From positions 13,666,196 to 13,730,195 of the forward strand of contig NW_024609839.1 in the NCBI RefSeq assembly GCF_016920785.2: 64,000 nt of DNA, in the 5' to 3' direction. Within the stretch, counting starts at the first letter, position 1. Every line of letters begins with the position of its first letter. The notes beneath the pieces are model-generated. The model was given only the letters and a program-made list of their open reading frames with translations, did not search any database and was not told the DNA's origin. This DNA comes from Ixodes scapularis. Its lineage: Eukaryota > Arthropoda > Arachnida > Ixodida > Ixodidae. The position numbers and the translations under genes are program-made. Shown here one piece after another: positions 21,516 to 32,036 of the stretch.

Positions 21516-22241
21516 CAGGGTGAAACAAGGAGACGGCAGGCTCTTTAAATCGACCGCAAAATTCGGTTTCTTAACCTATCACGCTACGACTTTGTGCAGC
21601 GTTGCCCTCAGATGGTGCATTTTTTTTTTTGTAAAGTTTGCAAAGAGCAAACTTACGTGAGGAAAAAGTAAAGAAAGAAAAAGGCTTAGCTCCTACGGAA
21701 ACGCACCGACGCCACCGGTCTTCAAGCAACACGGCGCCGTTTCGCACGGGAGACAAGAGATGGCGCAAGAGGTCGCGACGCCAACTGCCGCCAACGAACG
21801 AGCAGATGACGCCGAGAGCCGGCGTATTTAGTAGACAAGGAACTGCAGTTCCTTGTTGTTACCGCGCCTGTTTTTGTTTCTGCGACTGTCGCCGCCTGCG
21901 GAACGCGCGCCGCTTTTGAGTCGAAAAAATCGTCTGCTAAAGACGCTGGCTCTCGGCGCCGTATACTCGTTCGTTGGCAGCGTTCGTTGCGGCATCTCTT
22001 GTGTCCCGTGCGAAACGGCGCCGTCTTGTTTGCAGACCGGTGGCTTTGCTGCGTTTCCATAGGAGCTAAGCCTTTTTCTTTCTTTACTTCTTCCTCAGGT
22101 AAATTCGCTCTTTGCAAATTTTACAAAAAAAAAAAAAAGCACCATCTGTGGGCAACGCTGCACAAAGTCGTAGCGTGATAAGTTAAGAAACCGAATTTTG
22201 CGGTCGATCTAAAGAGCCTCCGGTCTCCTTGTTTCACCCTG
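21516..22241. mobile_element. Foldback element, long terminal inverted repeats, TA target
   Basis: Ends are CAGGGTGAAACAAGGAGAC (21516) and GTCTCCTTGTTTCACCCTG (to 22241), flanked by TA at 21514-21515 and 22242-22243. The inverted arms extend about 300 bases each side with small indels, through GCACCATCTG, a poly-A/T tract and GGCTTAGCTCC-type words to an AAGGAACTGCAGTTCCTT palindrome near the middle. Similar ORFs on both strands (MQRANL...) are reflections of the arms. TA targets suggest a Tc1/mariner-mobilised MITE. Confidence 0.8.
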
Positions 22242-22554
22242 TATGTAGGGTTGCTCTCTGGTCGTGGTCGTTCGCAGTGTGTTAACAGAATCGTATTTTT
22301 TTAAATATAGGCTGCTAGAAATCTCGAGAGGTGTCGCAACTTACCGCGCGATTCTAAATAGTTTGCTCAAGTTATTTACCCATGTGAGTTCGGCATCCGT
22401 TTTTTTTTTTTTTTTTTTTTGTCTAGCGGCTTTGTTGAAGCTACCGACGCCGCCGACGACGCACGTAGGTACCTTTGCACGTAGCTACGTCCGCCGCTTG
22501 GAGACTTTACTGTCTATAAAAGACAGCGAACGAGAACTAACGCGCCCCGTGTGC
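22242..22554. other. Unassigned stretch
   Basis: A poly-T run lies at about 22400-22421 and a GCACGTAGGTACC / GCACGTAGCTACG near-repeat at about 22462-22488. No gene is seen. Confidence 0.4.
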
Positions 22555-22810
22555 TTTCAATTCGGCTGAAAGGCGCGCGGCTCGCTGGGCTCGTCCCTCG
22601 CCTATTCTCGGCTGCTGGCCGCCATGCTTTATAAGGAACACGCTCGAAATGTGTTTTGCGGAAGGCAGACACGGTGTAGCGTGTTAAGTTTACACGGCAC
22701 CTCATGTGTAAACGAATAACGCAGATGGCTCCGTGTAACACGAACACGTTCCGACGTGTCCGCTATGGGACAACGGTTTACACGTCTGGGCGTGTTATTT
22801 TTGCTAACAG
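22555..22810 (+). repeat. Interspersed repeat, GGCTCGCT...GGCCGCCAT...GTGTTA family, copy 1
   Basis: CGGCTCGCTGGGCTCGT, CTGGCCGCCATGCTTTATAAGG and GTGTTA/TAACAC words correspond in order to CGGCTCGCTAGGCTCGT, CTGGCCGCCATATTG and GGGTGTTAGCAGTTAACAC at about 47123-47300. It is therefore one dispersed family seen twice, in the same orientation. It is probably a MITE; ends were not resolved. Confidence 0.55.
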
Positions 22811-23585
22811 TGTACAGTATATAGTCTTCTCACCATGGTCTTAAAACTAAGGTTGGAGAAACCTCGAGTATATACAACCATACGTTTTGCCAGTATTTTC
22901 TTCTAAGTAATGTTGATTTAAAGCTGCCTAAAAATGCGCTCAAAACGGTGAAAACGGCGATATATCAGAAATTTCTTAAAAATCCACAGCGCTTTCACAG
23001 GAAAATCTAAGGGCCGTAAGACCATCATTACGTCTTCGTAATGAACCTCCGAAAGAATCAACACTCTCGTGCATTCCTGGAATTCAGGTTTGTGTAGCGA
23101 AATTCGCCCATTTAGTGACAAGCGGGTGACTCTACTTTAGGGTGAACGGAGTATAGCGTGATCGCTAGAGCGCTTCGCGTTCCTACCTCGAGAGGGCGAG
23201 CAAGGAGCTGGAGTAACGAGTCCAAATGCCCGCATGAGCGTTTACACCTGCGACTGCCAGTCGCGCGACCAACTAGTGACATGTGACAAGCGAGAACCGA
23301 CGTTCACACGGCAGGCGATCGGCGAGCCGCTTCCGTGAGTTGTTCCTCGGGAGCTCTCGGGAGCCGCCGTCGATACTGCCCTCTCCACTACAACTCCCCT
23401 ATCCACAACTTCCTATGGAAGTGCGCCCTGGAGCCTGCAAAATGGCCGTCATTTGGATGATCATCGTAGAACAGCAGCACATCAGCAGTCTGCGACGTCT
23501 AAGCAAGTCTAGTTTTGCTATATACGAGAAGTATTAGAGGTTCCCTAGTGAAAAAGCCATTTGTATGAGAAATTCCTTGTGTCCA
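22811..23585. other. Unassigned intron DNA
   Basis: A GCGACTGCCAGTCGC palindrome lies at about 23249-23263. No coding feature is recognised. Confidence 0.4.
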
Positions 23586-23865
23586 ATAACATATAAGAAC
23601 CATATAAATCATATGTAAAAAATATAAGAACCTTATAAGAACTGTATAAGATATATAAGTACTATACAAGAACCATATAAAAAATTTCTCAGAAGTTTCT
23701 TTAAAGGATCTTATATTATTATTATTATTATTATTATTACTATTATTATTATTATTTATTCTTATACATCTCATATAGTTCTTGTATGTTCTCATATAAT
23801 CTTATTTGATCCTAGACGTTCAATGGACATAGAAATGTATTTTACATATATATATATATATTTTT
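23586..23865. repeat. AGAACCATATAAG-type AT-rich array with TTA and TA microsatellites
   Basis: Degenerate repeats of ATATAAGAACCATATAA and its complement are followed by a TTA/ATT trinucleotide run (about 23712-23760) and, on the far side, the complementary TTCTTGTATGTTCTCATATAA form, then TA repeats (about 23848-23862). The unit is itself near-palindromic. Confidence 0.7.
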
Positions 23866-23934
23866 TTTTTGCTAGAGGTATAATATTATTATTAAGGGAT
23901 CCTCTCCAAAATGTCGGGTGATGTTATTGATGCG

Positions 23935-24085
23935 GGATCATGGTTAGGCACATGGAACCCATACCCACACCGGGGATCCTGTATAATTATACCCGTTCCA
24001 TAACCACCTAAAGGATATTGTATAGGTATACAGGGCCCATATACCACCTAAAGGTCCCTGCAGAGGCATACGGGGCCCATAACAG
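23935..24085. repeat. CCATA-CCACCTAAAGG diverged tandem array
   Basis: Several diverged copies of a unit with CCCATATACCACCTAAAGG and GTATACAGGGCCC / GGCATACGGGGCCC words repeat at roughly 50-bp spacing. Like the neighbouring array it mixes a near-palindromic AT core with a GC word. Confidence 0.55.
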
Positions 24086-24428
24086 CGATAACCGTTATGG
24101 CTCTTCCTACCAGTGAAAATGACATCCGTCGTTGATGTATCAGTTGTCGGAGTTGAGGTTGCAGTGGGCGGTGTAAGGCGTCCGTCGTCGATGTTGCCAA
24201 ATCATTGAAAAGAATCGTCCGCCACAGCGTTAATAACCAGCTCTATACTTAGAACTTGTTTGTGCCGGATGCCCACTCAAAACGAAGTGAATTGGAGCTT
24301 TGTATGTATAAATGTGGAAATAGGCTGGAGCTTATCTTATAGAGATTAAGATTGTGCTTCTAATGGCTTTTATAGGAACCACCATTCATTACCTGTTTGA
24401 ATGCCCGTAAGAAGCCATACAGGAATTC
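24086..24428. other. Unassigned stretch
   Basis: No gene or recognised repeat. Confidence 0.35.
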
Positions 24429-24560
24429 ATTTATTTTATTTATTTATTTATTTGATACCCACAGCGCCTTTCGGCATTACAGTAGGGGGGGGGGGGGTTA
24501 TACACAAAAAATCAAGTATGACGTAACAGGTACTACATTGGAAACATTCATAAAAAGACA
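24429..24560 (-). mobile_element. Truncated LINE 3' end, antisense tail
   Basis: Read on the minus strand: a poly-C run, CTGTAATGCCGAAAGGCGCT, GGGTATC, then an AAATAAATAAATAAA tail. It shares the poly-C / TGCxxTAATGCC / GGCGCTG.GGGTA / AATAAATA layout with the plus-strand tail at 27880-27971, so both come from related LINEs inserted in opposite directions. Confidence 0.65.
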
Positions 24561-24661
24561 ACCAATCGAACAAAAAGGATTTCGCGAACATGAAACAACC
24601 AAGTCACAACTATCGCGACACACGGAGAAGATTGCAACAAGTTTTACAAAAAGCTACCCAT

Positions 24662-25288
24662 TTCGGATTCCTCGTCATCGGCTCCTTTTATAGACCACCT
24701 GCGACTAGTGACGAATCAATCCAACTATTAACGAATGCCTTGTCATCCATTTCTTTCGACTATCTTGTGCTGGGAGGGGATTTCAATTTTCCGGATATTC
24801 AATGGGATGAAGGGTTGCCGAGTACCTCAAATTCATCCGGGCCATATGAATCCTTTATGAATTTTACTTCTAGTTTTTCGCTGCACTAGCACGTGTCGGT
24901 TCCTACGCGCTTGGACCCTAGAAGAGATAACACGCTCGATTTGATTTTCAGCAATGAAAGTTCTATTATCTCCTCTGTCTCAGGTATTCCCGGCATGTGC
25001 GATCACAAGGCGGTAATCGGACAAATAAAATGCGCAAAGAAAGCAGTAGCTCGCATGCCCCCAAGGAAAATATTCCTATACGATCAAGGTAACTACGCGA
25101 CTATGGATGACGAACTTTTCTCTTTTTTTCCTTTGTTTAGAAACCTCAGTTCTGATGTGGATGTTGACACACTCTGGAATGTGTTTAAGACAAAGCTAAA
25201 ATCCCTTACTGACACTTTTGTTCCATCAAAAGTTATAAACTCCAAAAGACGCAACGACAAGCCATGGATTAACAAAGAGCAACGTTAA
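24662..25288 (+). pseudogene. LINE-4 endonuclease (one stop)
   Basis: An APE-type endonuclease matches at GGDFNFPDIQWDE (catalytic Asp/Asn), DNTLDLIFSNESSIISSV, and CDHKAVIGQI in place of SDH. A stop at 24887-24889 splits the frame, and PWINKEQR follows as the usual linker before RT. Confidence 0.75.
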
Positions 25289-25639
25289 ATCATTAAAAAA
25301 AAAACGGCGAGTGTTTGTAAAGTACCGACAAAATAGCAACTCTGGTAATCTGGCCCGCCTGAAGGAGCTTACAACACTCTTCAAAGAAAAGATGTCCTCT
25401 TTTAAAACTATGTTTCACAACTCCCTTGACGAAAAGTTAAAGCGAAACCTGAAGATATTCTGGAAATACGTTAAGGCCTGAAAGAGAGACGTCACGGGCA
25501 TTCGACCCATCAAAGAATCCGGACGACTAGTAGATAAGGACAGTGATAAGGCGATGCTCTTCAACAGTTATTTTGAGTCTGTATTTACGTTGCCTATTGG
25601 GGATGCCATCCCTTCATTTTCCTTTACTCTAGGAGAGAG

Positions 25640-26580
25640 TATGCCTGATATTTAAATAAGCCAAGATGGAATCCTTAAGCTGGTAAATAATCTTAAAGAA
25701 AACAAAGTCACCGGGCCGGATGGACTATCTTGTCGCGTCCTTAAAAAATGCTCTGGAATCTTGTCATGTTTTTTGTATGTTTTATTTAAAAGCTCACTCT
25801 CCTTTGGCTGTCTGGCCAGCGAATGGAAAAGAGCATATGTTGTTCCAGCACACAAAAGCGGACCAAAAAATAGGGTAGACAACTACAGGCCAATTTCCCT
25901 ACTCTGTGTGTGCTCGAAAATACTAGAACACATAATTTACAGTAATCTATTCAAACATCTTGTTATAAACAACTTCCTTTATCCTAATCAGCATGGATTC
26001 AGAAGTGTTTTTTCCTGCGACACTCAGCTAGTTGAATTTTACCATGACATAGCTTATTCCTTTGATAAAGGACTGCAGGTGGATTGTGTCTTTTTAGACT
26101 TCCAAAAAGCATTCGACATGGTCCCTCATAAATTATTTTTGCAAAAAGTAAACTCTCTTAGCCTACCTGATTGTCTTTTTAACTGGATTTCAGACTATTT
26201 ACAGAATAGAAAACAGGCAGTTCTGGTCAACGGGAAAACATCAACTTACGTAGACGTAACGTCGGGTGTCCCCCAGGGGTCTGTGCTAGGGCCTCTTCTG
26301 TTTTTATTATGTATAAATTATATTTCTGTTGGAGCTGGATCAAGCATTCGCCTCTAGGCAGATGACTGTGTCATATATAGTAATATTAGGACTGAATCGG
26401 ACTGCCTGGCTTTGCAAGAGGACATTAACAGAATTTCACGGTGGTGCGACAAGTGGGGAATGAAGCTTAGTATCCACAAATGCTCTCAGATGACGTTCAC
26501 TAGGAAGCGCCAGCCAGTAAACTTTTGCGTACTCGATCGGTGGCGTTTAACTGAAGAAGGAAAAAGTAGTAAAGTATGTA
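25640..26580 (+). pseudogene. LINE-4 reverse transcriptase (nonsense at the active site)
   Basis: VTGPDGLSCRVLKKC, WKRAYVVPAHKSGPKNRVDN, YRPISLLCVCSKILEHIIY, FLDFQKAFDMVPHKLF, SGVPQGSVLGPLLFLLCINY are all clear. The catalytic block reads IRL-stop-ADDCVIYS (about 26350-26375): the residue before ADD, normally aromatic, is a stop codon. Further frameshifts follow near 26550. Confidence 0.8.
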
Positions 26581-27068
26581 GGTGTTAAATTTTCTCATAA
26601 CTTGTCATGGAGAGCACACATCGACTTCGTCACGGCCAAAGCTAACTGCATGTTAAACTTTTTGAAACGTAATTTCATGGACTGTCCCCAAACTGCGGAA
26701 GCAACTCTTTTTAAGACTAACGTTAGGCCGATACTGGAGTACGCCAGTGTCCTGTGGGACCCAAAAGAGAGTTACTTGGAGAGAAAAAATAGAGCAAGTA
26801 CAGAGCAGGGCTGCGAGATTTGTCACAAGAAACTACAATTACAGAGAAAGTGCTACCGCTCTTAAAAGGCAATTAGAGTAGGAGCCGCTTTCCTTCAGAA
26901 GAAGACGTCTTCGTTTGAAGTTTCTTCACGCAATTTACCATGCTCAAACCGGCATTAATAAAGCTAAGTTTATTCAACCCCACAACATCGTATCTAGGAG
27001 ATTAGACCACTCGGAAAAATTTAGGGAATGGACAGCCCGAACCAACGTTTTTGAAATATTCATTTTTT

Positions 27069-27368
27069 AATAATAATTGGGTTGTGTGTGTGTTTATACA
27101 GCCTAGAACTTGGTCTGCCTCACAGGGGCGACGAGTCTCCCAGCTGTAGATGAGAAATTTAGCCAGTGCCGTACACCCGCTAGCCTGGGGTCTTTAACGT
27201 GCATCACGCAGTAGTGATACACGACCGCACGCCGGTACGATGCTCATCCAGATCGAAACGGGCAGGGGTGGGGCTCGAACCCAGGATCCCTGGGTTCTGC
27301 AGCGCGAGCTTTCGCTCCACGTGCTCCGAGCTGGTGTGCGCTAGACCACTCGGCCACCGATCCCCCCT
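27069..27368 (-). repeat. tRNA-derived SINE, family 1, copy inside LINE-4
   Basis: On the minus strand it starts GGGGGATCGGTGGCCGAGTG, with A-box GGCCGAGTGGTCTAGCGC and B-box GGGTTCGAGCCCC (tRNA-Ser/Leu-like head), then a conserved body (CCCGTTTCGATCTGGATGAG, GCTGGGAGACTCGTCGCCCC) and an ACACACACAA tail. A 14-bp target duplication AATATTCATTTTTT flanks it (27055-27068 and 27369-27382). Removing it rejoins the LINE C-terminus (…FFPNTIKEWNALP, 27398-27430). Tick SINEs of this kind have been described (Ruka); whether this is the same family I cannot confirm. Confidence 0.85.
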
Positions 27369-27879
27369 AATATTCATTTTTTTTTCTTTTTTTTTCCCAA
27401 CACTATTAAAGAGTGGAACGCCCTGCCAAATGGCACCGTTTCTATCTTGTCAAACTCACTTTTCTTTGACAGACTGTCACGTGACAGCTGGCCAGACTAA
27501 CATGACTAGGAAAATGTTTTGACCCTTCCGATGTGAATTTCGAGTGATTACTGGGTGCGATACTGTTGTATGTTTATTTGTTCCTACTTCGATTACTGTA
27601 TTATTCCTTGAACGAAGTTGATAAAACTACATCTGTGTGGGTGTGTTTTTTTTTATTTTTTTATTTCTGTGTCATGCGGCAAGTGGGTTATTTAATTTCG
27701 CTGTTAGCACATATTTACCTCAGCTGAATCTTTTATCTGGCACGTACCTGGAATGCGAGTCACCGATGTTTCTTTTATCATATTCTGAGCTTGCTTTTGA
27801 TTGAGTGTGTTTTCCTGTGAGCTTGCGTTATTCCTTTTTTTTGGTGCATATGCACGTGTGTAATTTCTACCCTCACAAC

Positions 27880-27971
27880 GATGCACCCCCCCCCCCCCCC
27901 CCTGCAATAATGCCTTCGGGCGCTGCGGGGTAACCCGAAATAAATAAATAAATAAATAAATAAATAAATAG
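27880..27971 (+). repeat. LINE 3' tail with AAATA repeats
   Basis: A poly-C run (about 27887-27902), TGCAATAATGCCTTCGGGCG, CTGCGGGGTAACCCG and a TAAA/AAAT tetranucleotide run (27939-27971). Probably the 3' end of LINE-4; the hairpin CGGGCGCTG..GGGTAACCCG may be the RT recognition element. Confidence 0.6.
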
Positions 27972-28165
27972 GAAATACTTTCCTGTAGGGCTTCCTGTAT
28001 AAAAAGCAAACAGGAAGTTCCTTCCTGTAAGACGTCATGTATAAACGTTTAAGGAAAATGACTTCCTGTGTGACTTCCCACAAAAGGGTATACAGGAAAT
28101 GGCTTCCCGTATGCCTTCCCACAAAAGGGTATACAGGAAATGCCTTTTTGTAAAACTTTTTGTAT
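27972..28165. repeat. GTATACAGGAAATGGCTTCC tandem array (41-bp period)
   Basis: CTTCCCACAAAAGGGTATAC is repeated exactly with a 41-base period (28074 and 28115). Upstream, diverged units carry TTCCTGTA/TACAGGAA in both orientations. It directly abuts the LINE tail. Confidence 0.7.
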
Positions 28166-28847
28166 GAATGTAAATGAAAATTTCCAATGGGGTCGGGTTC
28201 CTGTTTCGCGGTTTTCAAATTTTTGTTGTCGCACACCTCCTCGTGCGTAATTCTTGTCCAAGGGAAAAAAAAATGGAGGTATTTGCCTGAGTCTTTCGGA
28301 ATTAAGCGTACAATGAAAGAACAATCGCTACATTGGGGCTCACTCACGCGAGATTTTGCGGTAGAAAATACGTACCTGCGAAGTCAAAAGTCGCGGATTT
28401 GCTGTCAAACCGGGTTCATTTTGGGCGCTCGTTCAGACAGGAATGCTGCTTTGTATAGAGGAATGAATACAATCTAATAGCGTTGATCAGATCCACCGTA
28501 GAGACTTCCGTGGCTCTTTCTCCATGCCCTCTACCGCGAACCGACGTTACTTATAGCAGATTTAGAAAGGGTGCCGCGAATGGACGGCCATGTTTGTTGC
28601 AACTCCCACAGAAGTGCCGGGTGTTCGAGGCCCCGCTGACTGGTTCAGCCGCCGGGTGACTCTGCGACCGGCCCGAAAAATCGGCCCGGTCGCGACTGCC
28701 CCGAACCGTTCGCTTGTGCGACAAAAAGCTGTCGCGCGACCGTTCAAATTTGCAAGAGCGCCATTTAAATGCACTTGTTTTGTGCTCCAGATGCGGGTTG
28801 CCTTCTCTGAGATGCAGGTACACTAGGATGCATATGCTTGTACTTGC
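28166..28847. other. Intron DNA with a GC-rich hairpin
   Basis: A stem GCGACCGGCCCGA / TCGGCCCGGTCGC (about 28668-28697) lies in a CpG-rich stretch (28590-28770). No FReD or other exon is seen here. Confidence 0.45.
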
Positions 28848-28953
28848 CTATCCAGTAACTGCTCCCGCTTGCTGTAAATCCAACCTCATAATCTCGTTCG
28901 TTTTTCTCGAAGTTGTTGTCGTTGACTTCATATTTGGTCCGACTTTGAATCAC
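28848..28953 (-). CDS. Fibrinogen-related lectin, upstream exon
   Basis: A 106-base exon reading VIQSRTKYEVNDNNFEKNER, then DYEVGFTASGSSYWIG. It matches the FReD segment (GGW-T-VIQRR... F.k.W.eY..GFG....EfWlGN). The 5' side has acceptor TATCGACTTCCAG, phase 0. The 3' side ends in phase 1 with a GC donor (ATAG/GCAAGTA). Splicing to 16437 gives SYWIG-NENLHAL, the expected WLGNxNLH block. The preceding exon, which should end with a CDMxTDGGGW-type motif, was not found up to 64000, so the gene is 5'-incomplete here. Confidence 0.85.
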
Positions 28954-29158
28954 CTGGAAGTCGATAGATGAGTCAGCGCGAAGGGAGTGAGAATGTACCC
29001 GCTTTTTTCCCGCCGGTTTTGGGTACCAGCTATTCTCCGTTTCACTAAAACCGTGCAGTACATGGAGAGAGTGTATCCCGACCTGGCCAAGAGGAGGGAA
29101 AGGAGGGACGGGGGAATCCCAGCTCTCCTCTACGGCTCCTCCTTTCCCTTCTCTTGAA
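28954..29158. other. Unassigned stretch upstream of the lectin exon
   Basis: No FReD exon was found on the minus strand. The right part is pyrimidine-rich on the plus strand (CTCCTCTACGGCTCCTCCTT). Confidence 0.4.
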
Positions 29159-29159
29159 C

Positions 29160-29244
29160 AGAATGGCATACGCTCTCTTCCTTTTAGCCGTGGCTGTATT
29201 GCACGGTTTTAGTGGCAGAGTATACACACGTTTCACGGTAACTT
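29160..29244 (+). other. Possible orphan signal-peptide exon
   Basis: ATG at 29163 opens MAYALFLLAVAVLHGFSGRV, a textbook signal peptide (hydrophobic core, small residues near the putative cut). It is preceded by a splice-acceptor-like TTTCCCTTCTCTTGAACAG and followed by a donor-like ACG/GTAACT at about 29239. No downstream coding partner was found on this strand, so it may be chance or the relic of a secreted-protein gene. Confidence 0.3.
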
Positions 29245-30197
29245 GGCAGACGACGAAGACTACGGTCCCGGTGAGCCAATTAACGTGTAGGAGAGAGACA
29301 CGTGACTGCGCTCTATCTCCCCAGACTCGCAGTAACCTCAAGAAAAAAAAAAAGGTTCTTACAAATTCTTACAACATTTGATTGTCAGAGGCAGAAGCGA
29401 CGCTTTTGGTGCTTGAGACGTGCACGTCTTGATAAGATAATATACATAGATTCTTAAAAGCGTCTCCATATATCGTAATTCTCCACAATAGGGGCAAATG
29501 AAGAATGTTCCGGGACGAGCTGGAATTTTTGTTTTGTTTTACTGCGGGGTGTTTTTAAGTCAGATCGCACAATGATGGTCTGGGTCATATTTGTTACGTT
29601 TGCGTAAAAAAAAATATATATATATATATGTGTGTGTGTATATATGTATATATTGAAAGCCATATGTTCTTGTTAAGCGCATTCAGATTTGTGCGATCAC
29701 CGTAGCTAATTTTCTTTCGGAGATGTAAAATTTCGAAGCTCGAGGCCTGGGGAAGGTTTCGCTATGATATATTGCACAGGCGTGAACTTCACACCGAAGC
29801 ATGCACGTAGTAATAATTCTTTAAATTTATTTCAAGAAAGGCTTACGATGTGTGCACTGAATAGTAAACTTTGCAATAAGACCGTTCCACAGAAAGAAGT
29901 TACGAAACACGTCAAATAAACAGGTTTTAGAGACACGTTCACAAATTGTTTACCAACGAACTACTACGGCTAAAATGACGCACAATATAACAAAGTGATC
30001 ACCTTTAAATGCATGTCACGAATATATAAGAACAGTATAATTAGCGGTCATTTTAGTTTTGTTATTAATACCGGAACTCAGCTAAATTCACTAGATGTGG
30101 CAAACTTGCACTACATTAATAAAAAAAAGACTCAAATTTGTACTTTTCTAAACTCAGTTTACAGTGACGTGAACTAACTAATGATGGCAAAAAAATT
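29245..30197. other. Unassigned, AT-rich
   Basis: A TA/TG microsatellite (about 29611-29655) is the only clear structure. Confidence 0.4.
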
Positions 30198-30620
30198 TAA
30201 AGGGTAACTGCAAAGAAAAGAGTGTTTTTAAACAGCCTAAGTGGGACAAGCATGTCACAAAAAAAAATGTTCCGCGAAATAAACATTTTTAGCGAAATTT
30301 GCGTGACAGGACGTTTTGTAGTTGGAGTCAGAACCTCTCCAATTTTGAAACTCCCGCTCTTTCAACCCGCGCGGAGGAGTACACACTAAAAATTTCAACA
30401 CCCATGTTCGTGTTAAAAGGGTGTTTTTCCGAGCTCACACCCTTCCTACACCATTTTTACATGATTTTTGAATATTCAAGGGTGTACGGAAAGGCCTACA
30501 CCCTTCGTACATCCTTTTTACACCCTACGGCTACCGAAATCGTGTTAAGAGGGTGTTGCGGTGGTACACCCATGATTTCCGAATCGTCGAACTCGGAAAC
30601 CGCCGAATTGCAGACATAAG
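30198..30620 (+). repeat. TTTAAAGGGTAACTGCAA end and GGGTGT/ACACCC hairpins
   Basis: TTTAAAGGGTAACTGCAA (about 30197-30215) resembles the outer repeat of TTAA-target MITEs; the complementary end was not found nearby. From about 30410 to 30565, GGGTGT and ACACCC words alternate (AAGGGTGTACGG, CCTACACCCTTCG), giving nested short hairpins. Confidence 0.4.
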
Positions 30621-31855
30621 CGCCGACAGCAGAAGTCAAGAAGCAGCCTGCTCAATTTAGAGGATTTCGTGAAGTTCAAGTAAGCACAATGGGCAGCTGA
30701 CATCCAAGCCAAGCCAACGCTCGAGTTGTTTTCAAGCCAGATGAATGCCGGCGTTGTGTACAAGCTCCTTGGTTGTTTACGTGCAAGCGACCACGAAAAT
30801 ATCATCGGTTACTCACGCACTTCTGCTCAGAATGGTGAGACCACAGCGGTTCTATTATGATACATTCCGTCTCATCCTGAGATGTACTAAAGCGAAGGCT
30901 AGGCGTGCGAGACGGTTCGGGCTCACAGCTTTACTGTGAGCATGTACCGTAAAGGTCGGTTCCGACACTTGCGATTGAGTGTGTTTGTCTGCGTTGCGTT
31001 TAGAACCGAAAACGAGTCACCGGCACATCTGTGCTTCGTATGAAGCGTGGATTCCAATTCAAAGAATCACCTTGGCACGCGATATAAGCAGCAGGGATGT
31101 CCTGGTTTCTCGCAGCCGCAACGCGGTCAAACGCAACTGTTTGAACCAGGCTTTACGTGGTTGTCCTGGGCTTGTCCCTCCCGCTTTATTCTTTCGATTT
31201 TAAGTATTCATTTTCAACTCGCTCGCGTTTACCAGTACTAGTAGATACTCAGGCTGCACGAGGATTTGTGCAGTGCGACCATCTAGCGATGCTATGAGCT
31301 TGGGCTCGAGCCTTGGCTTTAATGCATCTTAGTGGGGAAGGCAATCATCGGGGATATATGACACACGATGATGCCAAGTCTGTTCACGGCGGAAGACATA
31401 TTTAGAGGTTCAGCCTTCTCTCCCCCCACACCAATATCGAAGGCTGCTAGGAAATTGGTTCAGGCTAAGCCCTCTGTCTTTCAGTCAGCGAAATCGAGCC
31501 GTTCCACCTGACCTTGTTATTTCATAACAGATATGTTAGAAAATGGAATGCAGATTTTCTTTACACGGCCAAAACATAAAGTGTTATCAAATAATACCTG
31601 CCATATTCATATTCTACATTTACAGACCGGGGCTGCCCCGCCTGTGGAGGGTGAAGATGCGAGCAGCCTCGAAGCCCACCAACAGTGGCGGTGTGCTGAG
31701 AGCGAAAGCTGGTGCCTGACGAAGGCCAGATTGATCTTCGAAAGGATGCGACTGCCTGCAAATGGCTACATGTGTTGATATTGATGGGCATATAGACTGC
31801 AAAGAATGCTTATCCCTACCTGATGGATGCTAGGAGGGTATGCATTCCATATTTT
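30621..31855. other. Unassigned stretch
   Basis: No gene or family recognised on either strand. Confidence 0.35.
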
Positions 31856-32015
31856 TTTACTGATCTCTACAACAATTGCTAAATTGCGCTTCCCAGCTCC
31901 GTGATTGCGGCTGCCGGACGACCATCTTGGGACACGGAAAATTAACCTTTTGGAGCGTTGCAGAGGCTGGCCGGCAGCGTGCTGCAGACATGTTTTTTGC
32001 TCGTTTGTCGTCATT
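31856..32015 (-). repeat. Dispersed repeat family X, copy 1
   Basis: Its reverse complement (ACGACAAACGAGCAAAAAAC, CTGCAACGCTCCAAAAGG, CCCAAGATGGTCGTCCGG) aligns over about 150 bases with 35214-35385. In one frame both read MT(T/A)NEQKTCLQ...QP(L/P)QRSK, suggesting a once-coding repeat. No known domain. Confidence 0.55.
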
Positions 32016-32036
32016 GGGAGCGTTAAAGTGGCCCTG

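Larger units (their letters stand above)
24600..27971 (+). mobile_element. LINE-4 here: CR1/L2-like, interrupted by a SINE
   Basis: The order is endonuclease (24662-25060: VIGSFYRPP, YLVLGGDFNFPDIQWDE, DNTLDLIFSN, CDHKAV), linker (KPWINKEQR), RT (25640-26560) and C-terminal part (26600-27060, resuming at 27383). A minus-strand SINE (27069-27368) splits the C-terminus. The probable 3' tail is CAATAATGCCTTCGGGCGCT plus AAATAAATAAATA at 27880-27971. Several nonsense codons are present, one directly before the catalytic ADD. It lies antisense to the lectin gene. Confidence 0.8.
16438..28847 (-). other. Large GC-AG intron of the lectin gene (about 12.4 kb)
   Basis: The donor after the exon at 28848 is ATAG/GCAAGT, the known minor GC donor consensus with every other position optimal. 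The acceptor is AAAG at 16439-16438. The spliced codon is Gly, giving YWIG-NENLHAL. The intron holds a sense LINE (18870-21290), a foldback element, palindromic arrays, an antisense LINE tail, an antisense LINE with a SINE inside it, and a 41-bp repeat. Confidence 0.7.
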
